This document shows, piece after piece, positions 17,251 through 25,943 of a stretch of 64,000 nucleotides of DNA. Both the position numbers and the translations under genes were made by a program. The notes beneath the pieces are model-generated. The model ran no database searches and was not told where the DNA came from. It saw only the letters and a program-made list of their open reading frames with translations. Origin of the DNA: Candidatus Sulfopaludibacter sp. SbA3 (GTDB lineage Bacteria > Acidobacteriota > Terriglobia > Bryobacterales > Bryobacteraceae); the NCBI GenBank assembly GCA_945890485.1, contig CAMDCN010000003.1:1-64000 (forward strand), given 5' to 3'. The first letter of the stretch is position 1. Each line of letters begins with the position of its first letter.

Positions 17251-18522
17251 CTACTTACGATTCTCCAGAGTGACGTAATCGCGCTTCCCTTCGCCCAGGT
17301 AAATCTGCCGCGGGCGGCCAATCTTCTGATCGTCATCACAGAGCAACTCCTCCCACTGGGAGAGCCATCCGGAGGTGCGGGCCACTCCGAACAACACGGT
17401 GAACATCTCCACCGGGAAGCCCATTGCCTCATAGATCAGGCCGGAGTAGAAGTCGACGTTCGGATAGAGGCGCCGTTTAATGAAGTATTCGTCGCTCAGG
17501 GCGATTCGTTCGAGCTCGACAGCGACATCGAGCAGAGGGTTCTTGCCGGTGACGGCGAAGACGGCGTCGGCGGTCTGCTTGACGATTCTGGCGCGGGGAT
17601 CGTAGTTCTTGTAGACGCGATGGCCGAAGCCCATCAGGCGGCCTTCGCCCTTCTTCACGCCTTCGATGAACGCCGGTATGTTGTCGACGGTTTCGATGTG
17701 GCGGAGCATCTTGAGCACCGCTTCGTTGGCGCCGCCGTGCAGGGGGCCGAAGAGGGCGCCCGATGCGGCGGAAAGCGAGGTGAACGGATCGGCCTGCGAG
17801 CTGCCGACCAGACGCATGGTGGAGGTGGAACAGTTCTGTTCGTGGTCGGCGTGCAGGATGAAGAGCACATCGAGCGCTTTGACCAGAACCGGGTGCGGCT
17901 CCTTTTCAAAGAGCATGTGCAGGAAGTTTTCGACGAGACCAAGGCCGGGCTTGGGCTTCACGATGGGCTGGCCCTGGTTGCGGCGATGGGCGTAGGCGGC
18001 CAGCGTGAGGACCTGGGCGATGCCGCGCAGGGTGTACTCTTTCCGCGTGGCCGGGTCGAGGACCTGGCGGGCTTCCGGGTAGGCGGCGGAGAGGGCGGCC
18101 AAACCGGCGGTCCACATGGACATCGTGTGGGCGCTTTGTTCGAAGCCCTGGAAGAAATTATCGAAGAAGGCGGGGAGTTCGACGCGCTTGAGGAGATCGG
18201 CGTTGAATTCGGCCAACTGGGCGGCGTTGGGGAGTTCGCCGTGGAGGAGGAGGTAGGCGGTTTCGACGTAGGAGCCGTCGTCCAACTGGTCGATCGGATA
18301 GCCGCGGTAGTTCAGAATGCCTTTATCGCCATCGATGAAGGTGATCCGGCTTTTGCACGCCGCCGTATTCATGTAGGCGGGGTCGTAGGTCATCAGGCCG
18401 AAGTCGTCGGCGTCCACCTTGATCTGGCGCAAGTCCGTCGCTTTGATCGTGCCATCCTTGATGGCCACTTCGTAGGTTTTCGCGGTTCGGTTGTCGGTAA
18501 GGGTGAGTGTGTCTGCAGGCAT
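17251..18522 (-). CDS. gltA: Citrate synthase
   Basis: It condenses acetyl-CoA and oxaloacetate to citrate in the TCA cycle. At 423 residues it matches the hexameric bacterial type, including the N-terminal extension (FGLMTYDPAYMNTAACKSRI). Catalytic residues are visible: H in ILHADHEQNCSTS, H in FGPLHGGANE and D in YPNVDFYSG. GFGHRVYKNYDPRA is the CoA/oxaloacetate region. It lies 42 bases downstream of the thioredoxin-like gene and just before the ankyrin frame. Confidence 0.96.
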   Translation of the reverse strand: MPADTLTLTDNRTAKTYEVAIKDGTIKATDLRQIKVDADDFGLMTYDPAYMNTAACKSRITFIDGDKGILNYRGYPIDQLDDGSYVETAYLLLHGELPNAAQLAEFNADLLKRVELPAFFDNFFQGFEQSAHTMSMWTAGLAALSAAYPEARQVLDPATRKEYTLRGIAQVLTLAAYAHRRNQGQPIVKPKPGLGLVENFLHMLFEKEPHPVLVKALDVLFILHADHEQNCSTSTMRLVGSSQADPFTSLSAASGALFGPLHGGANEAVLKMLRHIETVDNIPAFIEGVKKGEGRLMGFGHRVYKNYDPRARIVKQTADAVFAVTGKNPLLDVAVELERIALSDEYFIKRRLYPNVDFYSGLIYEAMGFPVEMFTVLFGVARTSGWLSQWEELLCDDDQKIGRPRQIYLGEGKRDYVTLENRK

Positions 18523-18564
18523 GCCGGTGAGAGTCTCTGACAGCTTATCGAATTTCAGGTTTAG

Positions 18565-19125
18565 CTACTTCTTCTGGGGAGTGGCGGGCGCTTTCTTGGG
18601 GGCAGCGGGAGAGCCCAGGACCTTCGTGATCTCTGCATCGAGCCCCGCTCCCTCAAGGATGCTACGGTTGGCTTCCGAGTGCCCAAAATCATTGCGGATG
18701 AAGCCGTTCTGGTCGATCAGGAACAGATGCGGAACGCTGATGGAGGGGCGTTGCGGGGTGATCATCATGTACGAGGCGCTGACCTGGCCGCAATCAAACA
18801 GCATCGGCGACGTGATTCCGTTCTGGGCCATGTAGCCCTTTACCGTTCCCTGGTTGTCGGGCGGGTTCACGATGTACAACACGGCGATCTTGTTGCCGAA
18901 TTTCTGCTTGGCTTTTTCGAGGTTCGCGGACAGAGTTTTGCAGTGCGGACAGGTGGTCTGCATAATCTCGACCAGCACCACACGACCCGTGAGGTCGGCC
19001 AGATCGTGGTAGTTCAAGTTCAGGTCCGGAAGAGCAAAACCCGGAGCGCGACGCCCGGAGAGTTCCCCCGCCGCCAGCATCGTAACCGCTGACAGCAGAA
19101 GGCCAGCCCAAAGTCGAGAAAGCAT
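18565..19125 (-). CDS. Exported TlpA-like thioredoxin-fold protein
   Basis: The 186 residues begin with a signal peptide (LWAGLLLSAVTMLAAG). The thioredoxin fold carries C59-P-H-C62 (QTTCPHCKTL) and the cis-Pro region at SVPHLFLIDQNG. The CPHC motif is typical of TlpA/DsbA-like oxidoreductases. The C-terminus is Ala/Pro/Lys-rich. The likely location is periplasmic or membrane-anchored, with a role in disulfide exchange, for example cytochrome maturation. The actual partner is unknown. Confidence 0.85.
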   Translation of the reverse strand: MLSRLWAGLLLSAVTMLAAGELSGRRAPGFALPDLNLNYHDLADLTGRVVLVEIMQTTCPHCKTLSANLEKAKQKFGNKIAVLYIVNPPDNQGTVKGYMAQNGITSPMLFDCGQVSASYMMITPQRPSISVPHLFLIDQNGFIRNDFGHSEANRSILEGAGLDAEITKVLGSPAAPKKAPATPQKK

Positions 19126-19196
19126 GATTCCTTTCCAGTGTACATCCGGCTAACGCGACTTTTAACGCCAAATCGATTTCAGAAGGGTGGAAATCG

Positions 19197-19224
19197 AAAA
19201 GGCCATCCAGCGGGATGGCCTTTT
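19197..19224 (-). terminator. Rho-independent terminator after tRNA-Leu
   Basis: AAAA plus GGCCATCC pairs with GGATGGCC plus TTTT around a four-base loop, about eight bases beyond the tRNA 3' end on the minus strand. The stem is perfect over 12 pairs including the A/T ends. Because A/T tracts flank both sides it may work in both directions. Confidence 0.8.
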
Positions 19225-19231
19225 CTGAAAA

Positions 19232-19316
19232 TGGTGCGGAGGAGGGGACTTGAACCCCTACGGTGTTACCCGCTAGCACCTCAAGCTAGTGCGTCTGCCA
19301 ATTCCGCCACCTCCGC
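19232..19316 (-). tRNA. tRNA-Leu (anticodon GAG)
   Basis: The minus strand has a GCGGAGG/CCTCCGC acceptor stem, a D-arm with GGCAGACGC and an anticodon stem CTAGC/GCTAG around TTGAGGT (anticodon GAG). A long variable arm of the type-II tRNA class and a GGTTCAAGTCC T-loop follow. The 3' end encodes CCA (19234-19232). The length of 85 nt is normal for leucine tRNA. It lies 17 bases downstream of secG. Confidence 0.95.
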
Positions 19317-19333
19317 AGTGGGGAAAACCAATA

Positions 19334-19762
19334 TTACTTCTTCTGAACGGGAGCGTTCGGGTTGGTCAAGTCGATCTTCTGCTCGCCAACTTTCTCACCC
19401 TTCTCGTTGAACAGTTCCACTTTCGGCTCGGCGCCAGGAGCAGGAGCCACGGGTTGGCCCGGCTGCGTTGCTGCTGCCGGATCTTTCGTCGTTTCCAGAA
19501 CTGATTTCGAACCGGTACCACCACTCCGTGTCGAGAGGATCGACAGCGAAAGCGAGGTAAAGAGGAACGCGCCAGCCGCGATGGTGGTCGCCTTCGTCAA
19601 GACAGTAGCCGCTCCGCGAGGACCGAAGACGGTCTGCGAACCCATACCCCCAAACGCCCCGGCCAAATCAGCCGCTTTGCCGCTCTGCAAGAGGACGACA
19701 ATCATCAGGAAAAGGCAGACGATAACGTGAATCACCGTCAAGACGTAAAAGAGTATCGGCAT
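19334..19762 (-). CDS. secG: Protein translocase subunit SecG
   Basis: SecG is the small accessory subunit of the SecYEG translocon in the inner membrane. In 142 residues it has two membrane segments (VLTVIHVIVCLFLMIVVLLQ and AAGAFLFTSLSLSIL). The conserved loop LLQSGKAADLAGAFGGMGSQ continues into VFGPRGA. A Pro/Ala-rich hydrophilic tail is longer than in E. coli. GAGG about eight to ten bases before the ATG supports the start. tRNA-Leu(GAG) follows directly. Confidence 0.95.
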   Translation of the reverse strand: MPILFYVLTVIHVIVCLFLMIVVLLQSGKAADLAGAFGGMGSQTVFGPRGAATVLTKATTIAAGAFLFTSLSLSILSTRSGGTGSKSVLETTKDPAAATQPGQPVAPAPGAEPKVELFNEKGEKVGEQKIDLTNPNAPVQKK

Positions 19763-19794
19763 GGAACGAACTACCTCAAATCAGTATAGGGCAC

Positions 19795-20961
19795 CTACCG
19801 GTACGCCGCAACACCCGTCACCCTTTCGCCGATGACGAGCGTATGAATGTGATCGGTGCCTTCATAGGTTTTTACCGTTTCGAGATTGCATAGGTGGCGC
19901 ATGATCGGGTAGTCGTCCATGATTCCGTTCGCTCCCAATAGGTCGCGGGAGGCCCGGGCACAGTCGAGGGCTATGGCGACATTGTTGCGCTTCAACATCG
20001 AAACATGGGCTGGGTCGAGTTTCCCTTGGTCCTTCAGCCGTCCGGCGTGCAGGGCCAGGAGCTGCCCCTTGGTGATCTCGGTGATCATATTGGCGAGCTT
20101 TTCTTGTACCAACTGATGGGAGGCCAAGGGGCGATCGTCGAACTGTTTGCGGAGCACGACGTATTGACGCGCCACTTCGTAGCATTCCATGGCGGCTCCC
20201 AGCACGCCCCAGCCGATGCCGAAGCGGGCCTGGGTCAGGCAGGAGAGAGCGCTTTTTAGCCCCTTGGCTCCGGCGAGCAGGGCCGTTCCTGGCACGCGGC
20301 AGTTCACCATGGATAAGGAAGACGTGACGGAGGCGCGCATCGACAGTTTGCCGTGCAGGTCGGCCGCGCTGAATCCGGGTGTCCCTTTTTCGAGGAGGAA
20401 TCCGCGGATGCCTTCGTCCGTTCGGGCCCAGACCAGGGCAACGTCGGCGAGTGATCCGTTCGTGATCCAGGTTTTCTCGCCTTCCAGGATCCAATCGTCT
20501 CCGTCGCGGCGGGCCCGAGTTTTCATCCCGCTTGGGTTCGAACCGTAATCGGGCTCGGTCAACCCGAAGCATCCAATCGCTTCGCCGGTGGCCAGCCGGG
20601 GGAGCCAGCGCTGCTTCTGCTCTTCGGATCCGTAGGCGTGGATGGGATACATGACCAAGGCGCCTTGCACGCTGACGAAGGACCGCAGCCCGGAGTCGGC
20701 GCGTTCCAGTTCTTGCATCATGAGTCCGTATTCGACGTTGCTCATTCCGGCGCAACCGTAGCCTTCGAGATTTGCGCCGAAGAAACCCATCCGGCCGAGT
20801 TCCGGCACGAGATCCATCGGGAAGCGGCCCTGGTTATAGGCGTCTTTGATGACCGGGATGACGCGCGCCTCGACAAATTCGCGCGTCGAGCGGCGCACCA
20901 ACAACTCCTCCTCGCTCAATGACGAGTCCACCAGGAAGTAATCGACACCCGAAAAGCTCAT
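19795..20961 (-). CDS. gcdH: Acyl-CoA dehydrogenase, glutaryl-CoA dehydrogenase type
   Basis: This FAD enzyme oxidises and decarboxylates glutaryl-CoA to crotonyl-CoA in lysine/tryptophan and benzoyl-CoA breakdown. The 388 residues match the GcdH subgroup: SVQGALVMYPIHAYGSEEQ, GCFGLTEPDYGSNPSGMKTR, KTWITNGSLADVALVWAR and the C-terminal LETVKTYEGTDHIH with the catalytic base glutamate. The 26-base gap to the divergent TPR gene must hold both promoters. I am confident of the family and fairly confident of the substrate. Confidence 0.9.
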   Translation of the reverse strand: MSFSGVDYFLVDSSLSEEELLVRRSTREFVEARVIPVIKDAYNQGRFPMDLVPELGRMGFFGANLEGYGCAGMSNVEYGLMMQELERADSGLRSFVSVQGALVMYPIHAYGSEEQKQRWLPRLATGEAIGCFGLTEPDYGSNPSGMKTRARRDGDDWILEGEKTWITNGSLADVALVWARTDEGIRGFLLEKGTPGFSAADLHGKLSMRASVTSSLSMVNCRVPGTALLAGAKGLKSALSCLTQARFGIGWGVLGAAMECYEVARQYVVLRKQFDDRPLASHQLVQEKLANMITEITKGQLLALHAGRLKDQGKLDPAHVSMLKRNNVAIALDCARASRDLLGANGIMDDYPIMRHLCNLETVKTYEGTDHIHTLVIGERVTGVAAYR

Positions 20962-21017
20962 ATCTCTATATTGCCTGAGAGAATTTTGTGAACCGCGGCA
21001 CTACCGAGCAGGAAGCC

Positions 21018-23051
21018 GTGCAAACAAGAGTAATCATTCTTTGGCTGGCCGCTCTGTCTGGCGCTCTGGCCGCGGACCCGGCCTACGCCGTCCTGGAAAA
21101 AGCCTATGCCGCCCTGAGGGACCGCCAGTTCGACGAAGCCGTCCGGCTGTTCGATCAGGCGACGCGCCTCGCACCCGAGCGCGCCGCCATCCGCAAAGAC
21201 CTTGCCTACACCCTGCTGAAGATCGGAGAGACCGCCGCGGCCCGCGACCAGTTCCGCCGCGCCATGGAACTCGACCCCGCTGACCACCATGTCGCTCTGG
21301 AATTCGCTTTCCTTGCCCATGAGACGAAGGAGACGATTGCCGCCCGGCGCGTGTTTGATCGCGTACGGAAATCGGGCGATCCCGCCAGCCGCCAGACCGC
21401 CGAGCAGGCGTTTGAGAACATCGATCTACCGCTGCGGACGAGCATTGCTCGCTGGAAACAGGCTGTCGTAGAGCTGCCGGACAGCTACTCCGGCCACGAA
21501 GAGCTGGCGAAATTGGCCGAACAACGGGACGAGCTGGCGCTTGCCGCCACGCACTTTGAGCGCGCCTGGCAGTTGAAGTCCACCATCCGCGCCTTCCTAC
21601 TGGACTTGGGGCGCGTTTGGAAGGCGCTTGGCCGTGCTGAGGACGCTTCCGCCGCGCTTCTAGCTGCCAGCCGCGGGGCCGAACCGCGTGTCGCTGAAGC
21701 AGCTCGCGAGTTGATGCCGTCCCGCTATCCCTATGTCTACGAGTTCCGCAAAGCGCTCGCTCTCGACGAAGGCAATCTCGAACTGCGCCGGGAACTGGCG
21801 TATCTGCTGCTCGAAATGGGCAGCAAGGCCGAAGCGGAAGACGAGTTCCGCCGCATTGTGACGACTTCGCCGGAGGACCTGCTGTCTACGGCGCAACTGG
21901 GGTTCCTGCGTCTGAATCGCAACGATCTTACTGGCGCGATGCCTTTGCTTGACCTCGTGCTGAAAAGCGACGAGGGTGAGCTCTCGGACCGCGTTCGTGC
22001 GGCCCTGAAGCTTCCCCGAAATCTGCGGAAACGGCAGGAGACCCCGCAAGCGGAGCGCCGGATTGAGGCCAAGGAGCTGGCGCAGCGGTCGCTCGAAAAG
22101 GGTTACCTGAAGGATGCGCTGAAGTACCTGGCGATTGCCCACGAAACCGACCCGCTTGATTTCGACGTGATGTTGAAACTGGGTTGGGCGCACAACATCA
22201 CTCGCCAGGATCACGTCGCGGTCCGCTGGTTCGATTTAGCCCGTCGCAGCCCGGATCCTAAGGTCGCCCTCGAAGCGAACAAGGCCTATCAGAACCTGCG
22301 CACGGCCAGCGAGCGGCTGCAGACTACATTTTGGCTATTCCCCCTTTTCAGTTCCCGCTGGCAGGACGTATTCGCCTACGGCCAACTCAAGACGGAAGTA
22401 AAGGTCAAGGGCCCGTTTAAACCCTACTTCTCGGCACGATTCGTTGGCGACGCCCGCAGCGGCCGCATGGACCGGGCGCAGATGGCCGCGGCGAGCCCGA
22501 TGTATTTTTCGGAGTCCGCGATTATCCTCGGCCTTGGAGTGGCGACGCCGGTGTATCGCGGCCTTTTCGCCTGGGCGGAAGCCGGCACCGCGCTGAGCTA
22601 TATTCAACGCTCCGATATCCCGCGCGCCATGTCGGACTATCGCGCCGGGGTGAGCCTGAGCCGCTTTTACGGTCCGACGATCCTGAATACGAAACCCGGG
22701 TGGTTCGCCGAATCGGGCAACGACGCGGTCTATGTCAGCCGCTTCGACCACAACACCATCTTCCAGTCGCAGAATAAGTTCGGCCGGAACTTCGGCGGCA
22801 GTGAAGTTCAGAATACGTTCCGGACGCAACTGTTCTGGTCGATGAATCTGAACGCGGACGTGAAGCGCCAGTACTGGGCGAACACGGCGGAAACTGGCCC
22901 TGGGGTTCGTTTTCGCTGGGCGGCGATGCCGCCTTCCATGCTTTTCACCGTGCAGGCGCTGCGCGGCGTCCATCTGGTCAACGCCGGCAATCCGCGGCGT
23001 CCGAACTATCTCGATATCCGCGCAGGGTTCTGGTATGCGATCACTCGTTAG
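21018..23051 (+). CDS. TPR protein with a C-terminal outer-membrane barrel-like domain
   Basis: The protein has 677 residues: a signal peptide (VIILWLAALSGALAADPA), about eight to ten TPR-like repeats to about residue 450 (AYAALRDRQFDEAVRLFDQA and similar), then a strand-rich C-terminal domain (VFAYGQLKTEVKVKGPFKPYF and FFAWAEAG-like alternations) ending in an aromatic residue region. This TPR-plus-barrel plan is that of PgaA, PelB and the NfrA C-terminal family, which export or bind polysaccharide at the outer membrane. GTG at 21018 with AGGA before it is preferred over GTG at 20988. It overlaps the next gene by 17 bases. Confidence 0.75.
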   Translation: MQTRVIILWLAALSGALAADPAYAVLEKAYAALRDRQFDEAVRLFDQATRLAPERAAIRKDLAYTLLKIGETAAARDQFRRAMELDPADHHVALEFAFLAHETKETIAARRVFDRVRKSGDPASRQTAEQAFENIDLPLRTSIARWKQAVVELPDSYSGHEELAKLAEQRDELALAATHFERAWQLKSTIRAFLLDLGRVWKALGRAEDASAALLAASRGAEPRVAEAARELMPSRYPYVYEFRKALALDEGNLELRRELAYLLLEMGSKAEAEDEFRRIVTTSPEDLLSTAQLGFLRLNRNDLTGAMPLLDLVLKSDEGELSDRVRAALKLPRNLRKRQETPQAERRIEAKELAQRSLEKGYLKDALKYLAIAHETDPLDFDVMLKLGWAHNITRQDHVAVRWFDLARRSPDPKVALEANKAYQNLRTASERLQTTFWLFPLFSSRWQDVFAYGQLKTEVKVKGPFKPYFSARFVGDARSGRMDRAQMAAASPMYFSESAIILGLGVATPVYRGLFAWAEAGTALSYIQRSDIPRAMSDYRAGVSLSRFYGPTILNTKPGWFAESGNDAVYVSRFDHNTIFQSQNKFGRNFGGSEVQNTFRTQLFWSMNLNADVKRQYWANTAETGPGVRFRWAAMPPSMLFTVQALRGVHLVNAGNPRRPNYLDIRAGFWYAITR

Positions 23052-25029
23052 CTTCTTAATTGCCGTCGCGGCTGCATTTGCGGGGCGCCCGGAGTTTCAA
23101 TACGCCTATCATGTGGTTGGCGATGAGCCCACATCATGGCCGGCCGTTCTCGGGTCTATTGGGCTGACGCCCGCGGCCGATGGACCTTCGCGGCTGCTGG
23201 TGCTGCCGGGCGGGACCTCCGCCGCTCCGGCCACGTGGCTGCCGCGGATCGAGGCGGGCGCGCTGGTGATTCTTGAAGGGGATAGCCCGCTCGCGGAGGC
23301 CCTGGGGGTTTTGGCGACGCCGCAACGGGTCAGTACTCGCAGCGTTGTTGATGTGGCCGATCCCAAGCTTCCCGTGATCTGGGAACAGTCGCTCGATCTG
23401 CCTCGTTTCACGCTCCCGTCGACGGCGAAGGTTTACGCCCACGAGCGTTGGTCCAAAGCGCCATTAATGGCCGGGATCCGCCATGGCGCGGGCGCGGTAC
23501 TGTGGCTTGCGGTGAACCCTGGCAAGCTTGGCCACGAGCGCTTCCCCTATGCGTTGCAGGCGCTTGCTGACCTAGGTCTGCAACCGCCCTACCGCAGCGG
23601 CCGCCTCTGGGCATTCTTCGATTCCAGCTACCGCCTCCGCGTCGACCCCGACTACTTCGCGGACCGCTGGCGCCGCGCCGGAATCGGTGCGCTGCATGTG
23701 GCCGCCTGGCACTATCACGAGCCGGACGCCGGCCGCGATGAGTACTTGCGCAAGCTCATCGAAGCCTGCCATAAGCGCGCGATCCTGGTCTATGCGTGGG
23801 TGGAGTTGCCGCATGTCAGCGAGCAGTTCTGGCAACAGCATCCCGAGTGGCGTGAGAAGACCGCCCTGCTGCAGGATGCGCATCTGGACTGGCGCAAGCT
23901 GATGAACCTGCAGCATCCCGATTGCGTGCAGGCCGTTGCTGCCGGCCTTGCCGCGCTGGTGCGCCGCTTTGAGTGGGACGGCGTCAATCTCGCCGAACTG
24001 TACTTCGAATCGCTCGAGGGCATCGACAACCCGGCTCGCTTTACCCCTTTCAACGACAACGCCCGGGCGGCCTTCGCAAAGATTCATGGCGTGGATCCGC
24101 TGGCCATCGTGAAGGACAAGAATCACGAACTCCGCAGCGTATGGCTTGATTTCCGTGCTCATCTGGCCAAGCAAATGCAGGAGGAATGGCTGGCGCGCCT
24201 GGAGGCCGAACGCCGGCAGAAGCCGCATCTCGACATCGTGCTCACCCATGTCGACGACCGCTTCGACACTCGCATGCGGGACTTGATTGGCGCTGACGCC
24301 GGCCGCCTGCTGCCGCTACTCGATAGTCACGATTTCACGTTTCTTATTGAAGACCCGGCCACGATCTGGCATCTCGGTCCGCAGCGATATCCGCAGATCG
24401 CGGAGAAGTATAAGGCGCTGACGGCGCATCGCGACAAGTTGGCTATCGATATCAACATCGTGGAGCGCTATCAGGACGTTTACCCGACCAAGCAGCAGAC
24501 GGGCACTGAGCTTTTTCAACTCGTCAACCTATCGGCGAAGGCTTTTGCTCGCGTGGCGTTGTACTTCGAAAACTCGATTTTGGCCCAGGATCTGCCGCTG
24601 CTGGCCTCTTCCGCGGCTGATGTGCAGCGGGTGGAGTACGTCGCCAACCGGCTGGTGATCGAATCGCCGCGCGGCGTTGGTATTCCGTGGCAAGGGGCGG
24701 CGATGGTGAACGGGCGTCTGTGGCCGGTGGCGGATGAGCGGACCTTGTGGCTGCCCCCCGGGCCGGTTGCGATTGAGGCGTCCTCGGCGCAACTGCCGCT
24801 GCGCGTACTGGACTTCAATGGGGACCTGAAGTCAGCCGCCGTCCAGGGGGGATCGGTCGACCTCGCCTACGCCAGTTCCGGCCGGGCGATCGCGATTCTT
24901 GACCGTCGTCCGGTGAGCGTGGAGATCGATGGCGCCAGCGCGAAGCCGATGATTCTCGAAGCGGGTCCCGGGCGCTTCGCGGTGCTGCTTCCGCGGGGCC
25001 AGCATTTGATCACCTTCTGCGCTCGCTAG
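23035..25029 (+). CDS. Exported glycoside-hydrolase-like protein
   Basis: The protein has 664 residues. A signal peptide (SLVSFLIAVAAAFA) precedes an alpha/beta domain (about 20-185) resembling a glutamine-amidotransferase-like fold. A TIM-barrel-like domain follows (about 190-470): LWAFFDSSYRLRVDPDYF, GALHVAAWHYHEP, LVYAWVELPHVSEQFW and WDGVNLAELYFESLEG with candidate acids E321/E325. A C-terminal beta domain closes the protein. It is coupled to the TPR/barrel gene by a 17-base overlap. Coupling of a barrel exporter with a hydrolase resembles PgaA/PgaB and PelB/PelA. The specific family and substrate are not assigned. Confidence 0.7.
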   Translation: MRSLVSFLIAVAAAFAGRPEFQYAYHVVGDEPTSWPAVLGSIGLTPAADGPSRLLVLPGGTSAAPATWLPRIEAGALVILEGDSPLAEALGVLATPQRVSTRSVVDVADPKLPVIWEQSLDLPRFTLPSTAKVYAHERWSKAPLMAGIRHGAGAVLWLAVNPGKLGHERFPYALQALADLGLQPPYRSGRLWAFFDSSYRLRVDPDYFADRWRRAGIGALHVAAWHYHEPDAGRDEYLRKLIEACHKRAILVYAWVELPHVSEQFWQQHPEWREKTALLQDAHLDWRKLMNLQHPDCVQAVAAGLAALVRRFEWDGVNLAELYFESLEGIDNPARFTPFNDNARAAFAKIHGVDPLAIVKDKNHELRSVWLDFRAHLAKQMQEEWLARLEAERRQKPHLDIVLTHVDDRFDTRMRDLIGADAGRLLPLLDSHDFTFLIEDPATIWHLGPQRYPQIAEKYKALTAHRDKLAIDINIVERYQDVYPTKQQTGTELFQLVNLSAKAFARVALYFENSILAQDLPLLASSAADVQRVEYVANRLVIESPRGVGIPWQGAAMVNGRLWPVADERTLWLPPGPVAIEASSAQLPLRVLDFNGDLKSAAVQGGSVDLAYASSGRAIAILDRRPVSVEIDGASAKPMILEAGPGRFAVLLPRGQHLITFCAR

Positions 25030-25901
25030 CGCACGGCGGATTCCAGCCGCAGCAGGGAAGACGCCGGTTTCGGCGCCGCCCCAAGCTCCTCGGTCCGGTC
25101 GACGCCTTTCACGGTAATGGCAAAACGGCCGTTGTCCGTTCGCACGATAAATCCCTGTTCGCGCAGGTACCAGAGCGTGAAATCGAGATGCTCTCGCGGC
25201 ACACCCAGCAACTCTTCGAACTCCTGAATCTGCACGCCAGGATTGGCCGTCTCGCGCATCCGTTTCAAGTAGAGCATCGAAAGGACGGCCTGCCGCTGAT
25301 CCTTCTCCGCTTCCATTCCGCCAGAGGCTGATTCGGAATTGAACACCCGCCACTGCCGCTTCTGTACGCGCGCCCTATCCACGTCGTAAGCCGCTCGCTG
25401 CACCGGATCCGCCAGTACGCGGTAGGCCGTCACCAGGGCTTTAAAAAGCTGCTCATTCCCGGTGTCGTGGTTGTCCGGATGGTAGCGCTGCGCCAGTATC
25501 CGATAGACCCGGTGGACGGTATCCGGTTCCGCTTTTGGATGAATCTGCAGAAACTCGTAGTAGTCCAACTCCTCGGCCGCCGGATTATCGGTCGAACTGG
25601 CCAGAAAAGAGATTCCAGCCCGGCAGAATTTCCCGGCTTGGCTTGCCCACGCGATCACCCCCTGCGGCCGGCCCGGCCCGGAGGCCACGCTCGCCGGAGC
25701 CCCTTCCACCAATACCGTCTGGCCTGTCTGCAGCTCCACGGGCACGAGAACCCCCAGCCCGTTCTGCGAGAAGTTTTCGACGCGGGCCGGCACTTTTTGC
25801 CATTTGCCGTTGGGGAGTTGCAGCCAAAGCTGGACCTCCATCGACGCCGGCGCCGGCAATCGGGACCGCCGGCGGCGTTCGTGGGCGGAATCTTGCTCCA
25901 T
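25026..25901 (-). CDS. PilZ-DnaJ-winged-helix fusion protein
   Basis: The 291 residues hold three parts. Residues 8-105 form a PilZ domain with an arginine-rich start (RRRRSR, 9-14) and N43-F-S45-x2-G48, matching the c-di-GMP binding pattern RxxxR...(D/N)xSxxG. Residues 113-174 form a J domain (DYYEFLQIHPKAEPDTVHRV, H141-P-D143, ADPVQRAAYD), the Hsp70-stimulating motif. Residues about 195-270 look like a winged helix (IQEFEELLGVPREHLDFTLW, IVRTDNGRFAITVKG). No signal peptide is present. It is convergent with the preceding gene, the two stops sharing CTAG. The combination is unusual; the partner Hsp70 is unknown. Confidence 0.85.
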   Translation of the reverse strand: MEQDSAHERRRRSRLPAPASMEVQLWLQLPNGKWQKVPARVENFSQNGLGVLVPVELQTGQTVLVEGAPASVASGPGRPQGVIAWASQAGKFCRAGISFLASSTDNPAAEELDYYEFLQIHPKAEPDTVHRVYRILAQRYHPDNHDTGNEQLFKALVTAYRVLADPVQRAAYDVDRARVQKRQWRVFNSESASGGMEAEKDQRQAVLSMLYLKRMRETANPGVQIQEFEELLGVPREHLDFTLWYLREQGFIVRTDNGRFAITVKGVDRTEELGAAPKPASSLLRLESAVR

Positions 25902-25943
25902 GGCCTGCGTATCGGCCCAAATTGCGAAAGTCTGAGTCCGGCG

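Noticed and set aside
17032-18540. Long plus-strand frame of about 500 codons
   Set aside because: It is antisense to citrate synthase and the ankyrin gene; its Gly/Glu/Val-rich composition is the mirror of high-GC coding on the other strand.
25026-25029. Shared CTAG at the two convergent stop codons
   Set aside because: Convergent TAG stops inside CTAG are a simple consequence of palindromy; no regulatory meaning can be argued.
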